64,000 bases of DNA, from contig JAHJGM010000026.1 in the NCBI GenBank assembly GCA_018824305.1, positions 1 through 64,000 on the forward strand. The letters are read 5' to 3'. The DNA comes from a bacterium (GTDB lineage Bacteria > Campylobacterota > Campylobacteria > Campylobacterales > Sulfurimonadaceae). Below, piece by piece: positions 1 through 8,931 of this stretch (position 1 is its first letter; the number at the start of each line of letters is the position of its first letter). A program made the position numbers and the translations under genes. A model generated the notes under the pieces. The model made no database searches, had not been told where the DNA came from, and was given only the letters and a program-made list of their open reading frames with translations.

Positions 1-99
1 AGCTTAGGCTTCTATAAAAGTAGTGAAGGTGGATTTTGGTTTGATCTCAGATTTAGTCTCGCGAAGATGCTAGGAACGAGTGTGGGATTTTGGAAATGA
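1..99 (+). CDS. possible 3' end of an ORF cut by the window edge
   Basis: Frame 1 is open from the first base to a TGA at 97-99, giving 32 codons ending in GTSVGFWK. The other two plus frames have stops within 15 bases. No family is recognised, and the G/T-rich wording (two copies of a GAGTGTGG-type phrase near 79 and 100) could equally be non-coding repeat DNA. Positions 100-142 hold nothing I can name. Confidence 0.2.
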   Translation, partial: SLGFYKSSEGGFWFDLRFSLAKMLGTSVGFWK

Positions 100-142
100 G
101 TGTGGATTGGATGGAAAATTAGGAATAAGATGAAATAGTTTC

Positions 143-712
143 TCATAATTTTAAAAAGTTTCCTATAATCTCGTATCCAAATTCACTCATAATGGATTCA
201 GGATGGAACTGTACACCGTATATCGGTCTATCTTTAATGCGCAAAGCCATGATCTCATTGTCATCTATACTATACACTGTCGGTTCAATCACTTCAGGCA
301 GATTGTTTTTTTCAACAATGAGTGAATGATATCTCGTCGCACGAAACTGTTGCGGGACTTTTTTAAAGATGTCACACTCGGCCGATTGTTCCATGATCGA
401 AGTCTTGCCATGCATCATATTCTTTGCACGTACTACATTGCCGCCAAATGCCTGTGCGATACTTTGATGACCTAAACAGATACCGAGTATCGGAAGTTTG
501 TCTTTAAAGTAATCTATGACTTTTAGTGTTATCCCTGCATCATCAGGTGTTGCCGGACCGGGAGAGATAATGATCTTTTCGGGCTTTAAAGCAATGATCT
601 CTTCTAAAGTCAGCTCATCGTTTCGTATAACCTTTAAATCCGCACCGAGTTCCAGACAATATTGGACTATGTTATACGTAAAACTATCATAATTATCAAT
701 CATTAAAATCAT
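143..712 (-). CDS. trpG: anthranilate / aminodeoxychorismate synthase glutaminase subunit (TrpG/PabA)
   Basis: Class I glutamine amidotransferase that supplies ammonia to TrpE or PabB for anthranilate or 4-amino-4-deoxychorismate. The protein opens with MILMIDNYDSFTYNIVQY, has the oxyanion-loop motif SPGPATPDDAG, the nucleophile motif GICLGHQ, and the His-Glu pair in YGVQFHPESI, so the catalytic triad is complete. Length (189 aa) is normal. An in-frame TTG lies one codon upstream at 715, but the ATG at 712 fits the family N-terminus and follows an AAAGAGA ribosome-binding stretch. It is the last gene of the long minus-strand series, behind a hairpin. No trpE or pabB is nearby, so I cannot say which pathway it serves; one subunit often serves both. 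Confidence 0.93.
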   Translation of the reverse strand: MILMIDNYDSFTYNIVQYCLELGADLKVIRNDELTLEEIIALKPEKIIISPGPATPDDAGITLKVIDYFKDKLPILGICLGHQSIAQAFGGNVVRAKNMMHGKTSIMEQSAECDIFKKVPQQFRATRYHSLIVEKNNLPEVIEPTVYSIDDNEIMALRIKDRPIYGVQFHPESIMSEFGYEIIGNFLKL

Positions 713-730
713 CAAATTTCTCTTTAGTGT

Positions 731-756
731 AAAAGCTATAATTCTGCAATTATAGC
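731..756 (-). terminator. hairpin between the pglF-like gene and trpG; its arms contain TATAAT
   Basis: GCTATAATT (735-743), loop CTGC, AATTATAGC (748-756): a perfect 9-bp inverted repeat. On the minus strand it starts 12 bases after the pglF-like stop codon and is followed by TTTT, so it can act as a weak intrinsic terminator. The same arms carry TATAAT on the minus strand and could serve as the -10 box of a separate trpG promoter. Seen: the repeat and the T-run. Inferred: either role. Confidence 0.45.
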
Positions 757-767
757 ATTTATTTTAT

Positions 768-2513
768 CTAATTTATTTTGTGATCGAACTCCGGTACCAT
801 CTCTTTTAATTTTGCCAACTTCTCTTTTGTACTTACCAATTCAAAAATATCATTATTCAATTTTTCTAAATCATATTCAGTTCTACCTGCTATTGTTATA
901 GACTCATATTGTGTTTTTGCATCACTATCATCGATTAAAAGCTCTTCATATAGTTTTTCACCTGCTCGAAGCCCAATATACTCTATTTTTATATTATCAT
1001 TACCTGATAAAACAATCATCTTTTTTGCTAAATCTGCTATTTTAACCGGTTCACCCATATCAAGAATAAATATCTCACCACCCTGTCCAATAGCACCTGA
1101 CTGTAACACGAGTTCACAAGCCTCATGTATTAACATAAAATATCTTGTTATATCAGGATGTGTCACTGTTATAGGACCGCCATTTTTTATCTGAACTTTG
1201 AATTTTGGTATTACACTTCCGCTGCTACCTAGAACATTTCCGAACCTTACTGTAATGATTTCTGTATTATTTGCTTTTTTTGAAGAGATTACATTTTGTG
1301 CGTAAAGTTCACAGACTCTCTTAGTCGTTCCCATAACACTTGTCGGTCTAACGGCTTTATCGGTAGAAATCAGAATAAATTTTTTCACATTATGTTCAAT
1401 AGCACAATCGATACTGTTTTTAGTTCCCATGACATTGTTTATGATAGCTTCTGTCATATTTTCTTCTACGAGCGGTACATGTTTATATGCCGCTGCATGT
1501 ATGACTATTTCCGGCTTATATTTTTCAAAAGTCTTGTCTAACAACTCTTTGTTGACTACAGACTGCATTACATGTAGAGGTTTGAAGTTGTCAAGTTCTT
1601 CTGAGATCTTGTATAGATTATATTCACTGTGATCTAAAAGGATTAATTGCTTAGCTCCATATCTTGCGCATTGTCTGCTTATCTCGCTTCCAATACTCCC
1701 GCCGGCACCTGTTATAAGGACTATTTTATTTTTTATGAAATCTTCAATGACATGCTTATCTAAATCTTTAGGGTGTCTTGCAAGAAGATCTTCAACAGAT
1801 ATATTTTTCAACTGTTTCGTAAAACTTTCTTCTCTAAATATTTCATCAAACGAAGGTAAGATTTTAATAGCTTTAAAATATGGGCTAAGCTCATTATATA
1901 TATCTTTTATTCTTTGTTTTGATACAGATGAGATCGTGATGACAAGCAAATCAAGTTTTTTATCTTGTTCTATTTTTTCTTTCAGCTCCTGCATCGAGAC
2001 TATATTGATACCGTCTATTGATCTTTTTTGAAGTATCTTGTCATCATCTAAAAAATATTTTACCTTATATTCACTGTCACGGAACTCTTCTTCAAGCTTC
2101 ATACCGGCTTTTCCGGCTCCATAGATCACTGCTATTTTAGATTTGCTTATTTGACTTTTATTTATGATGTAATAGTATAAATACATAGCGAAATTGATAG
2201 AAAAGAGGTATAAAAACAGTTCTGATGCTAAAAATGCCAACCGGACTATGCCATATAAAATCGGTATATAGACTAAAAAAGCTGCGATATATACGATACT
2301 TTTTATTAAAAATGTTTTTTGTGTAGCCTTACTCCAAGAAAGTGAATAATCTTTAAAGATAAGTCCCGAAGCCAAAATGCGTGTAACCAATACAACTACA
2401 ACTACATAAAGATTAAATGGCATGTGAAAAATAAAAAATGTCCACCAAAAAGTAGCCACTGTCAGTGTTATTATTACTAAAAAATTCAATATTCTCTTGT
2501 CTATTAAAACCAT
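768..2513 (-). CDS. pglF: membrane-bound UDP-HexNAc 4,6-dehydratase (PglF/WbpM/FlaA1 family, long form)
   Basis: Inverting or retaining nucleotide-sugar 4,6-dehydratase, likely making the UDP-4-keto-6-deoxy-HexNAc intermediate from UDP-GlcNAc. The first ~115 residues hold four hydrophobic segments, followed by a CoA-binding-like Rossmann region (YGAGKAG near 130) and the catalytic SDR domain starting at ITGAGGSIGSE (about 265). The motif STDKAVRPTSVMGTTKR has Met-x3-Lys in place of the usual Tyr-x3-Lys, which is normal in this family. Length 581 aa matches WbpM-like long forms. The ATG overlaps the stop of the upstream gene by one base (TAATG). The gene closes a module ordered like Pseudomonas wbpU-V-L-M, so O-antigen synthesis is as likely a role as protein glycosylation. 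Confidence 0.9.
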   Translation of the reverse strand: MVLIDKRILNFLVIITLTVATFWWTFFIFHMPFNLYVVVVVLVTRILASGLIFKDYSLSWSKATQKTFLIKSIVYIAAFLVYIPILYGIVRLAFLASELFLYLFSINFAMYLYYYIINKSQISKSKIAVIYGAGKAGMKLEEEFRDSEYKVKYFLDDDKILQKRSIDGINIVSMQELKEKIEQDKKLDLLVITISSVSKQRIKDIYNELSPYFKAIKILPSFDEIFREESFTKQLKNISVEDLLARHPKDLDKHVIEDFIKNKIVLITGAGGSIGSEISRQCARYGAKQLILLDHSEYNLYKISEELDNFKPLHVMQSVVNKELLDKTFEKYKPEIVIHAAAYKHVPLVEENMTEAIINNVMGTKNSIDCAIEHNVKKFILISTDKAVRPTSVMGTTKRVCELYAQNVISSKKANNTEIITVRFGNVLGSSGSVIPKFKVQIKNGGPITVTHPDITRYFMLIHEACELVLQSGAIGQGGEIFILDMGEPVKIADLAKKMIVLSGNDNIKIEYIGLRAGEKLYEELLIDDSDAKTQYESITIAGRTEYDLEKLNNDIFELVSTKEKLAKLKEMVPEFDHKIN

Positions 2514-3475
2514 TACATAAAAGCCTTTTTTTTATCTATAAACATCATTATCATGTATAGTAATACTAAAGTTACAATAAATGCAACAAATATATTGGAA
2601 ATAAAATATACAAAACCCAATAAAATCATATTAACAAGAATCGAGTACTTTACCGTCTTGCTATGACTCCATCCACTTTGAACAACTCTTTGATAAGCAT
2701 GTTTTTTATGAGCCTGACTCAATTTTTCACCGTTTTTGTATCTTCTAAAAAGCGTCAAAGTTGCATCAAACCAAAATAATCCAAAAAGGATGACCCATGC
2801 CCACAGATCGGTACTTTCTTGATTGGCATAATATATAGTAAATATTGCTATATTGTACCCTAAAAGCGTACTGCCTACATCCCCCATAAATATTTTAGCT
2901 CTCTGCCAGTTCCAGACTAAAAATCCAGATACTGCAAAAGCAAAAACTAAAAAATGTGTTCCGCCAAACAGCAAAAATCCGGCCAATGCCAAAAATATGG
3001 CTTCACTTCCGGCATAACCGTCTATTCCGTCTAAAAAATTATATAGATTTATAAACCAGACAATGAGAAAAAGTGCAAAAAGATTCGTAAAAATCTGATT
3101 TTCGATAACAAATATCCCAAAATTCAGACTATGTAGTCCACCCAAAAGATATAACCCAGATATAGCGATAAAAGTTTGAGCCAATAATCTAATTCTTGCA
3201 CTTAACTCAAAAAGATCATCTATATAAGAAACTGCAGAGATAATCATGCCAAGCATCAGGGGATAAAAAAGATTTTGTTCTATTTGATGGTTGATATAGA
3301 GATAAACAAGCCCTACAAACCAAGTTATGGCAATAGCGATTCCACCGCCGTGAGGCGTCGGGAGAGTGTGACTGCTTCTATCGTTTGGTATATCTATCAA
3401 CGATCTTTTTATCGCATAATTTTTTATAAGATATGTCAGAGTAAAAGAGAGTAAAAATAAAAACAGATAAATCAA
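2513..3475 (-). CDS. polyprenyl-phosphate HexNAc-1-phosphate transferase (WecA/WbpL/MraY family)
   Basis: Polytopic phosphoglycosyl transferase that starts lipid-linked glycan assembly by placing a sugar-1-phosphate on undecaprenyl phosphate. About ten hydrophobic segments cover 320 residues. Family motifs are present in order: DDLFELSARIRL, NFLDGIDGYAGSEA, the metal-binding FMGDVGSTLLGY, and a cytoplasmic KHAYQRV loop. Placement between a WbpV-like reductase gene and the PglF/WbpM-like dehydratase suggests a WbpL-type enzyme using UDP-QuiNAc or UDP-FucNAc. Campylobacter PglC, by contrast, is a small monotopic enzyme of an unrelated fold. The start overlaps the preceding gene by 4 bases. Confidence 0.88.
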   Translation of the reverse strand: MIYLFLFLLSFTLTYLIKNYAIKRSLIDIPNDRSSHTLPTPHGGGIAIAITWFVGLVYLYINHQIEQNLFYPLMLGMIISAVSYIDDLFELSARIRLLAQTFIAISGLYLLGGLHSLNFGIFVIENQIFTNLFALFLIVWFINLYNFLDGIDGYAGSEAIFLALAGFLLFGGTHFLVFAFAVSGFLVWNWQRAKIFMGDVGSTLLGYNIAIFTIYYANQESTDLWAWVILFGLFWFDATLTLFRRYKNGEKLSQAHKKHAYQRVVQSGWSHSKTVKYSILVNMILLGFVYFISNIFVAFIVTLVLLYMIMMFIDKKKAFM

Positions 3476-4329
3476 CTATTTTCTCCCAATATCATCGATT
3501 TTATACCCTCTTCAAGTGAAAAAGGGTTTTTCAGACCAAGTTTCTCTTTTGTGACTCTATTATCGACTTCAAGAGTGCCATAAAGTCTTTTATGAAATGA
3601 TGGTTTTATTATTCTTAAAATAGTTGCAAAAAATGGTATTTTTATAAGAACCATTTTTGTATCAAGATTTTTAGCTATAAGTTTAATAAGCTTCGTAGTG
3701 CTAATCGCTTTATCATCACTAGCCAAAAAAATACCATTAAGTCGCTGTTGTATAACCTCATCTATCATATAAGAAAGATTACCCACATACACAAAACTCC
3801 TTTTATTGGTTATATTACCCAAAGGTATAATCAAAACTTTTTTAACTAATTTCACTAATGAATCTATATTGCCTGGTGCATTTTTTCCATATACCATTGG
3901 AGGCCTAATGATACTTACTACAAACGTTTCATCTTTCAGTTTCAAAAGTTCTTGCTCGGCTTCAAACTTACTTTTCCCATAATGTGTGATAGGGTCACAA
4001 TAACTATTTTCATCAAGTTTTTCAAGTTCTCCACTATAAACTGCAATTGTACTTATAAAAACAAATTGTTTTACCCCATTCTCTTTAGCTTTCTTAGCTA
4101 AATCTAAAGTTTGAACAACATTTACTCTCTTATACTCATGCTTACTTGCTCCATTTATCTGATGAACAAGCGCAGATAGGTGCACTATTGCATCTACATC
4201 CTCAATATGCAAGTTTTTAACATCATCATTTAAAAATGAGAACTTCTGTATATTGTATTTCCTCTTGTACTTATCTATAAAATAACCTCCAATAAAACCA
4301 TTTGCACCTGTAAGTAATATCTTTTTCAA
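3472..4329 (-). CDS. NAD-dependent epimerase/reductase, WbpV-like (probable UDP-4-keto-6-deoxy-HexNAc reductase)
   Basis: Extended SDR of 285 aa. The nucleotide-binding motif is TGANGFIGGYF at the N-terminus, and the catalytic region reads STIAVYSGE followed by YGKSKFEAE (Tyr-x3-Lys). The final ~80 residues vary, as usual for the substrate domain. Its position directly before the WbpL-like transferase and the WbpM-like dehydratase matches wbpV in Pseudomonas O-antigen clusters, which reduces the 4-keto sugar to UDP-QuiNAc. The reaction is inferred from that order; GalE-like epimerisation is the alternative. Translationally coupled to both neighbours by 4-base overlaps. Confidence 0.75.
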   Translation of the reverse strand: MKKILLTGANGFIGGYFIDKYKRKYNIQKFSFLNDDVKNLHIEDVDAIVHLSALVHQINGASKHEYKRVNVVQTLDLAKKAKENGVKQFVFISTIAVYSGELEKLDENSYCDPITHYGKSKFEAEQELLKLKDETFVVSIIRPPMVYGKNAPGNIDSLVKLVKKVLIIPLGNITNKRSFVYVGNLSYMIDEVIQQRLNGIFLASDDKAISTTKLIKLIAKNLDTKMVLIKIPFFATILRIIKPSFHKRLYGTLEVDNRVTKEKLGLKNPFSLEEGIKSMILGENS

Positions 4330-5471
4330 TTTTTATTCTTTTCTATCATTAAAAATTCTTTATAAAGTTCATTATAAAAATATTCTTGAGAATATCTATC
4401 AATGATACTTTTCCTCACATTATTTTTTATAAAATGATAATATTCCTTATCAACAAGAAATTTTTCCATTACTTTATACAGATTATCTTCATCTTTTTTA
4501 TTTACTAAAGCTCCATTTTTACCATTTATAATTACTTCATTGCAGCCATTTATATCTGTTGCTAACAGGGGTATGCCATAGCTCCCAGCTTCTATCAGGA
4601 CATTTGGTAATCCCTCTCGGTAAGAAGGCAATACAAAGAGATCGGATATGGACAGATATTTTCTAATATCTTCTTGAAACGATCTATGAATAATTCTTTT
4701 TTCTATAGTAATATATTTTTTGCTATCCATAGATATAGGGTTTAATTCATCTTCATAATCACCGATCAGTAAGAGTGTCATATTTTTATATTTTTCTTTT
4801 AGTCTCATAAAAACTTGTATTAATTCATCTATTCCTTTGTCTTTGACTATTCTACCTATGAAAGTTATGACAAAGTCACTTTCTTCTATATTATTTTCAT
4901 TACGTACATGTACTTTATCATTATATTTCATATTATCTGAAAAATATTGCGTATCTACACCGTTCACAGAACCGTTGCCGATTACTTTTACTGTTTTTTC
5001 TGTCAATTTTCTAATCTCATCTATTAAATTGAGACTGTTACAATATAGATTTGTTGAAAAAAAATAAGTCAATTTCTCGGTTAATATTAAAATAGCTTTT
5101 CTTTTGCCACCTGCTTCTAAATGCGGTAATCCAACTACGTTATGAATCCTATGTGGGACTCTCGCCATCCAAGAAGCCATCATGCCTAGTAGTCCTGCTT
5201 TAGGTGTCAATGTATATACTATTGTCGGATGAGCTTTTAAAAGATAAAAATATAGTTGGATTAAAACTTTTAGATCTTTCAGCAGATTTATTTTTCTGTT
5301 GAAATCTACGACTTTTATAGAAATATTCTCATTCACTTCGATCTTCTTTATATTTTCTGAATATGAAGTAATTATTTCTATTTCATAATGCTTTGATAAA
5401 AATTTTGGCTGTCCCTTTAACCAAGTCTCTAGTACAACAGGCACAGTAACAATAATAATTATTTTCTGCAT
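4326..5471 (-). CDS. glycosyltransferase family 4 (GT-B), O-antigen or PglA-like
   Basis: Retaining GT-B transferase, 381 aa. The C-terminal half has the family signature: FIGRIVKDKGIDELIQ, then SDLFVLPSYREGLPNVLIEAG with the E-x7-E nucleotide-sugar contacts, then LLATDINGCNEVI. The N-terminal acceptor half includes TPKAGLLGMMASW. It probably adds the second sugar to the lipid-linked primer made by the WbpL-like enzyme encoded two genes downstream, and its position matches wbpU. Donor and linkage cannot be read from the sequence. It overlaps both neighbours. Confidence 0.85.
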   Translation of the reverse strand: MQKIIIIVTVPVVLETWLKGQPKFLSKHYEIEIITSYSENIKKIEVNENISIKVVDFNRKINLLKDLKVLIQLYFYLLKAHPTIVYTLTPKAGLLGMMASWMARVPHRIHNVVGLPHLEAGGKRKAILILTEKLTYFFSTNLYCNSLNLIDEIRKLTEKTVKVIGNGSVNGVDTQYFSDNMKYNDKVHVRNENNIEESDFVITFIGRIVKDKGIDELIQVFMRLKEKYKNMTLLLIGDYEDELNPISMDSKKYITIEKRIIHRSFQEDIRKYLSISDLFVLPSYREGLPNVLIEAGSYGIPLLATDINGCNEVIINGKNGALVNKKDEDNLYKVMEKFLVDKEYYHFIKNNVRKSIIDRYSQEYFYNELYKEFLMIEKNKN

Positions 5472-6289
5472 ACATCAAGCTCTTTTTTTAAATACTCTTG
5501 TACATCTATAAAATCACTTGTGTCAACGATTTGACTCAATAATCTAATATCTGCTGTTGAAGCCTTCAGTTCATCTTTTAAAATATTTTTTGTAGATATT
5601 CTCATACCGTTATTTGATAAAAAATCTAAAATATTTTTAATAGAGCTACCATTTCCTGTACCGATATTTAGTATCTTTACATTTTGAGTATTTAAAAGCT
5701 GTAAATACACGGACACGACATCATCTATATGGATAAAATCCCTGATCGCATTTCCGTTGTTCACCGTAGTAAGTTCTTTGTAATTACAAAAAGCATCTAA
5801 TATCTTGCTAATTATGGAAAATCTATCATTGCTACCATACATATTGAATATTCTAGCTATAGTATAGTCAATATTGTGTTCATCACAATACTGCTCTATT
5901 AACTTTTCGTTTGCAACTTTTAATGATGCATGTAAGTGCATTGGTTTCACTTCATCTTTTTCATTACATAAAATATTATTTCCATAGACCGAGCTGCTAC
6001 TTGTGTATATGATCTTGTTGATACTGGTTTTATTAAAGTACTCCAGTACGTTTGCAGTAACCAAAATAGAGTTCATTATATACTCACTAGCATTCTCAAG
6101 ACTATTGATCTGTGTAGCTGTTTGAAAGTTATTGAAAATAATATTGATCTTATCATCTCTATATTTAGACAATATATGGATATCTTTCAAAAGCTCCCTA
6201 GATGAGATTAAATGACAATCAGTAATTTTTTTATATAAACTATCTGATAAATTACTGCTCTTTCCGATAATCAAAGTTGTCATCTGCAC
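5459..6289 (-). CDS. NAD-dependent epimerase/dehydratase (extended SDR)
   Basis: Extended SDR of 276 aa with a weak N-terminal cofactor motif (IIGKSSNLSDSL, lacking the clean GxxGxxG) and a short substrate region. The catalytic segment has TSSSSVYGN, but the expected YxxxK appears to be replaced by a segment reading LHASLKVANEK. NMYG, FIHIDDVV and ILNIGTGNG further on are typical of UDP-sugar epimerases. The changed Tyr position and glycine loop make activity uncertain. It lies between a glycosyltransferase and the wbpU-like gene and overlaps the latter by 13 bases. Probable role: nucleotide-sugar conversion or reduction for the O-antigen. Confidence 0.7.
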   Translation of the reverse strand: MQMTTLIIGKSSNLSDSLYKKITDCHLISSRELLKDIHILSKYRDDKINIIFNNFQTATQINSLENASEYIMNSILVTANVLEYFNKTSINKIIYTSSSSVYGNNILCNEKDEVKPMHLHASLKVANEKLIEQYCDEHNIDYTIARIFNMYGSNDRFSIISKILDAFCNYKELTTVNNGNAIRDFIHIDDVVSVYLQLLNTQNVKILNIGTGNGSSIKNILDFLSNNGMRISTKNILKDELKASTADIRLLSQIVDTSDFIDVQEYLKKELDVCRK

Positions 6290-6296
6290 TCACTTG

Positions 6297-7112
6297 TCAT
6301 TTATTTAACTTTCTCTTTATACGTCTGCCTACTATTTTTAATCTGTTTATTATGGAACAGATTAAAAATAACATATATGATATTTTTTTTTCATTTAAGA
6401 GTAGAGCATACATATAAAAAGCTTTTTTGTAACTTTTATCCGTCCCTCTTGCCGATATGGAGTTCATATCTATTCTATATTTGATCAACTCTTCTGCTAA
6501 ATAATAGAACTTTTTCCCATCAAATAAATTCTCAATCCAGAACAGCCAATCTTCCAGTGCGATAAGATTTTTGTCTTCACGAAACTTTATGTTTATATCT
6601 TTTTTCATTAATACGGTATTGATGTTAATATAATTGGAAAGAGATAAAATTGTCAGATCATCAAAAAGAAGATGCAGTCTATCATGCACTCTCTGATTAT
6701 TGAGATGACCGATATTGTTGCCGTCTACGTCTATCGTTAATGCCGATGTATGGATGATATCATAGTCGTACTCACGTAAAAAATCTATCTGCTTTTCTAA
6801 TTTATCTTTTAACCACATATCATCGGAATCTAAAAAGGCAATAAACTCACCTTTTGTATGTTCAATACCAATATTTCTGGGTCTTGCCGGTCCACCGAAA
6901 TTTACCTGTGATTCTACAAGCCTGATTCTACTATCTTTTTTCTCAAATTCTTTGACTATTTCTCTACTTGTATCAGTGGAACAATCATCTACAACTATCA
7001 ATTCCCAGTTCGTATATGTTTGATTGATGACACTCTCAATCGTCTCGGATATATATCTTTGTGAATTATAAAGAGGAATTATTACCGAAACCAATGGATT
7101 TTTCCCATTCAT
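6297..7112 (-). CDS. glycosyltransferase family 2 (GT-A)
   Basis: Inverting GT-A transferase, 271 aa. The N-terminus is canonical: VSVIIPLYNSQRYISETIES, then ELIVVDDCSTD, then GEFIAFLDSDDMWLKDKLEKQ, containing the DxD-type metal site (DSDD). The last ~80 residues carry a basic tail (RLKIVGRRIKRKLNK) that may touch the membrane. The sugar donor cannot be told. It sits among O-antigen genes with 7 bases to the next gene and 33 to the previous one. Confidence 0.88.
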   Translation of the reverse strand: MNGKNPLVSVIIPLYNSQRYISETIESVINQTYTNWELIVVDDCSTDTSREIVKEFEKKDSRIRLVESQVNFGGPARPRNIGIEHTKGEFIAFLDSDDMWLKDKLEKQIDFLREYDYDIIHTSALTIDVDGNNIGHLNNQRVHDRLHLLFDDLTILSLSNYININTVLMKKDINIKFREDKNLIALEDWLFWIENLFDGKKFYYLAEELIKYRIDMNSISARGTDKSYKKAFYMYALLLNEKKISYMLFLICSIINRLKIVGRRIKRKLNK

Positions 7113-7145
7113 AATTATATTTTCCGACTTTTTTTCATATTCAAA

Positions 7146-7946
7146 TTATATCGCTTTACAAACAAAGTGTTTCAGAGATTGGTTTTTTATTCCCTTCACT
7201 GTAGAAAGTTCACTATCGATCAACTCTATCAATTCAAATCCTGACAATCTTATAGCCTCTTTCCAAAACCAAATAGGGTAACTTCTATCTCCCAAATACG
7301 GATCATATTTAAACCCTGAAGACGAAATCTCCGGAGAAAGTCTTTTATATTTCAACAGCATCGTATTTTTCAATATTTTTGCAAAAGCCAATAACAATCT
7401 TGCAATATATCTCAGTTGCCCAGAAGGTGTCTCATTTAAGATCACCAATATCCCACCCTCTTTTAATTTACTTCGTATCTCTTTCAGCACTAACTCCAGA
7501 TTGTCTGCATGGTGTAGGGCGGCTGATGCTACGACCATATCCAATGAACCATCATCTAGCAATAGCGGAGCGAATAATCCCTCTATAGGCTGAATTTTAT
7601 TTACCTGACCATCCATTATCTTGATAACATCAGGCATGATTTTATATAAATAGTTTTTACTTGTATCTAATGCAATTATCGATTTTACAAGATCAAATTT
7701 GGACAGATATGCGCTCAACCAGCCTCCTCCGCTACCCATGTCTATAATTTTAGCATCCTCGACTAAATATTTCTCCCAGTCTACAATTTTCACAGATTCT
7801 AAAAAATTACATTTCTCACATACCTGATTATAATATTTATAAGGATCTTTATTCCATTCTTTAACTTCCGGATAGGCATTTTCCATTGCACTGTCCCATT
7901 GTGCAACATTAATTTTTGTTTGTTCGATAATCCAACTATTATTCAT
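7146..7946 (-). CDS. SAM-dependent methyltransferase (class I)
   Basis: Class I methyltransferase of about 266 aa. Motif I reads IIDMGSGGGWLSAYLS, followed by an acidic strand (IIALDTS) and a Methyltransf_11-like block DMVVASAALHHADNLE. This variant is common in surface-glycan clusters and may O-methylate a sugar; the substrate is inferred only from context. An ATG 18 bases upstream (7964) is possible, but the ATG at 7946 follows GGAAAG at proper spacing and overlaps the upstream stop by only 8 bases, so I choose it. Confidence 0.75.
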   Translation of the reverse strand: MNNSWIIEQTKINVAQWDSAMENAYPEVKEWNKDPYKYYNQVCEKCNFLESVKIVDWEKYLVEDAKIIDMGSGGGWLSAYLSKFDLVKSIIALDTSKNYLYKIMPDVIKIMDGQVNKIQPIEGLFAPLLLDDGSLDMVVASAALHHADNLELVLKEIRSKLKEGGILVILNETPSGQLRYIARLLLAFAKILKNTMLLKYKRLSPEISSSGFKYDPYLGDRSYPIWFWKEAIRLSGFELIELIDSELSTVKGIKNQSLKHFVCKAI

Positions 7947-8931
7947 CTTTCTTTCCATCAGCATTTATAAGATTATTTAACCAATTTTCAAACAAATAAT
8001 TATCAAAATTTGTATCAAAATAAAAATTGTTTTGAAAAAAAACCATATCCATATTAAGACTATTTCTGTCTAGAACAAATATATTTTTATCATTGTAAAA
8101 CGGTTCGTCTATTATACTTTTATTTGTCGTGATTAATTTTAATCCGGCACCCAAAGCCTCAAATGTTCTTATTGTCAGTCCATTTTGAATATTTAGTTCT
8201 ATATCCAACACGGCAAAAGTTTCTCGGTACACTTCCAATATCTCTTTTGTATCTATTGAATAAGTCTTTAAATATTTCAAACCATCTAAGCCGATAGCAC
8301 CCGTCATTAAAAGTCTAAATAATGCCATTTTAGTTATATAAAGATGAGATTTAAATATGAGATCATTTTGTTTACAAAAGTTCTCCATATATTTGATTAT
8401 TTCCAATCGATCGCTATGATAAGCACCGTAAAAAACCAAGTCGTATTTTTTATTTTTTTTATTTTTTACAATATCACTATATTTTGAAGTGTAAAACAGT
8501 GGTAAATAATCCAACTTATATTGTATTGAATCCTGTTTATCGAATGTTTTTATGACATCAAAGTACGTCATGATTGACTCATATCTATTCTGTTTCATCG
8601 AGTCCCACTGGTACATCACAAACTTTGCATGTGGTAATTTTTGTTTCAAATGTTCTAATGTAGCCACAGACAATATACCGCCTCGGATGACAAATACTAT
8701 GTCATACATGTCAACAGAGATAGAGTTTAAAATTTTTTTTACATATTTATCTTTTATATGCACTGCAAATTTTGGCAGAAGCCGCTTAGACATTCTGTAT
8801 AAGGGTGAATATATATCCTCAGGATAAAAAGTCACACTGACTTTCATTCTCTGTAGTGATTTTATGATATCGGTATGATATTCATAAAATCTCGGGGCTA
8901 TAAAAAGGACTCTTTTTCCACTCAATTCCAT
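7939..8931 (-). CDS. CgeB-like putative glycosyltransferase
   Basis: 330 aa. It opens with KRVLFIAPRFYEYHTDIIKS and later shows FVMYQWDSMKQNRY, a region around DLVFYGAYHSDRLEIIKYM, and a C-terminal segment TIRTFEALGAGLKLITTNKSI. The last resembles the donor-binding end of GT-B enzymes of the CgeB / spore maturation type, where the protein list is read for E-A-L-G-G/A-G. Assignment as a glycosyltransferase is from this pattern and the cluster; the sugar is unknown. The stop of the upstream epimerase gene overlaps its ATG by one base. Confidence 0.55.
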   Translation of the reverse strand: MELSGKRVLFIAPRFYEYHTDIIKSLQRMKVSVTFYPEDIYSPLYRMSKRLLPKFAVHIKDKYVKKILNSISVDMYDIVFVIRGGILSVATLEHLKQKLPHAKFVMYQWDSMKQNRYESIMTYFDVIKTFDKQDSIQYKLDYLPLFYTSKYSDIVKNKKNKKYDLVFYGAYHSDRLEIIKYMENFCKQNDLIFKSHLYITKMALFRLLMTGAIGLDGLKYLKTYSIDTKEILEVYRETFAVLDIELNIQNGLTIRTFEALGAGLKLITTNKSIIDEPFYNDKNIFVLDRNSLNMDMVFFQNNFYFDTNFDNYLFENWLNNLINADGKKDE

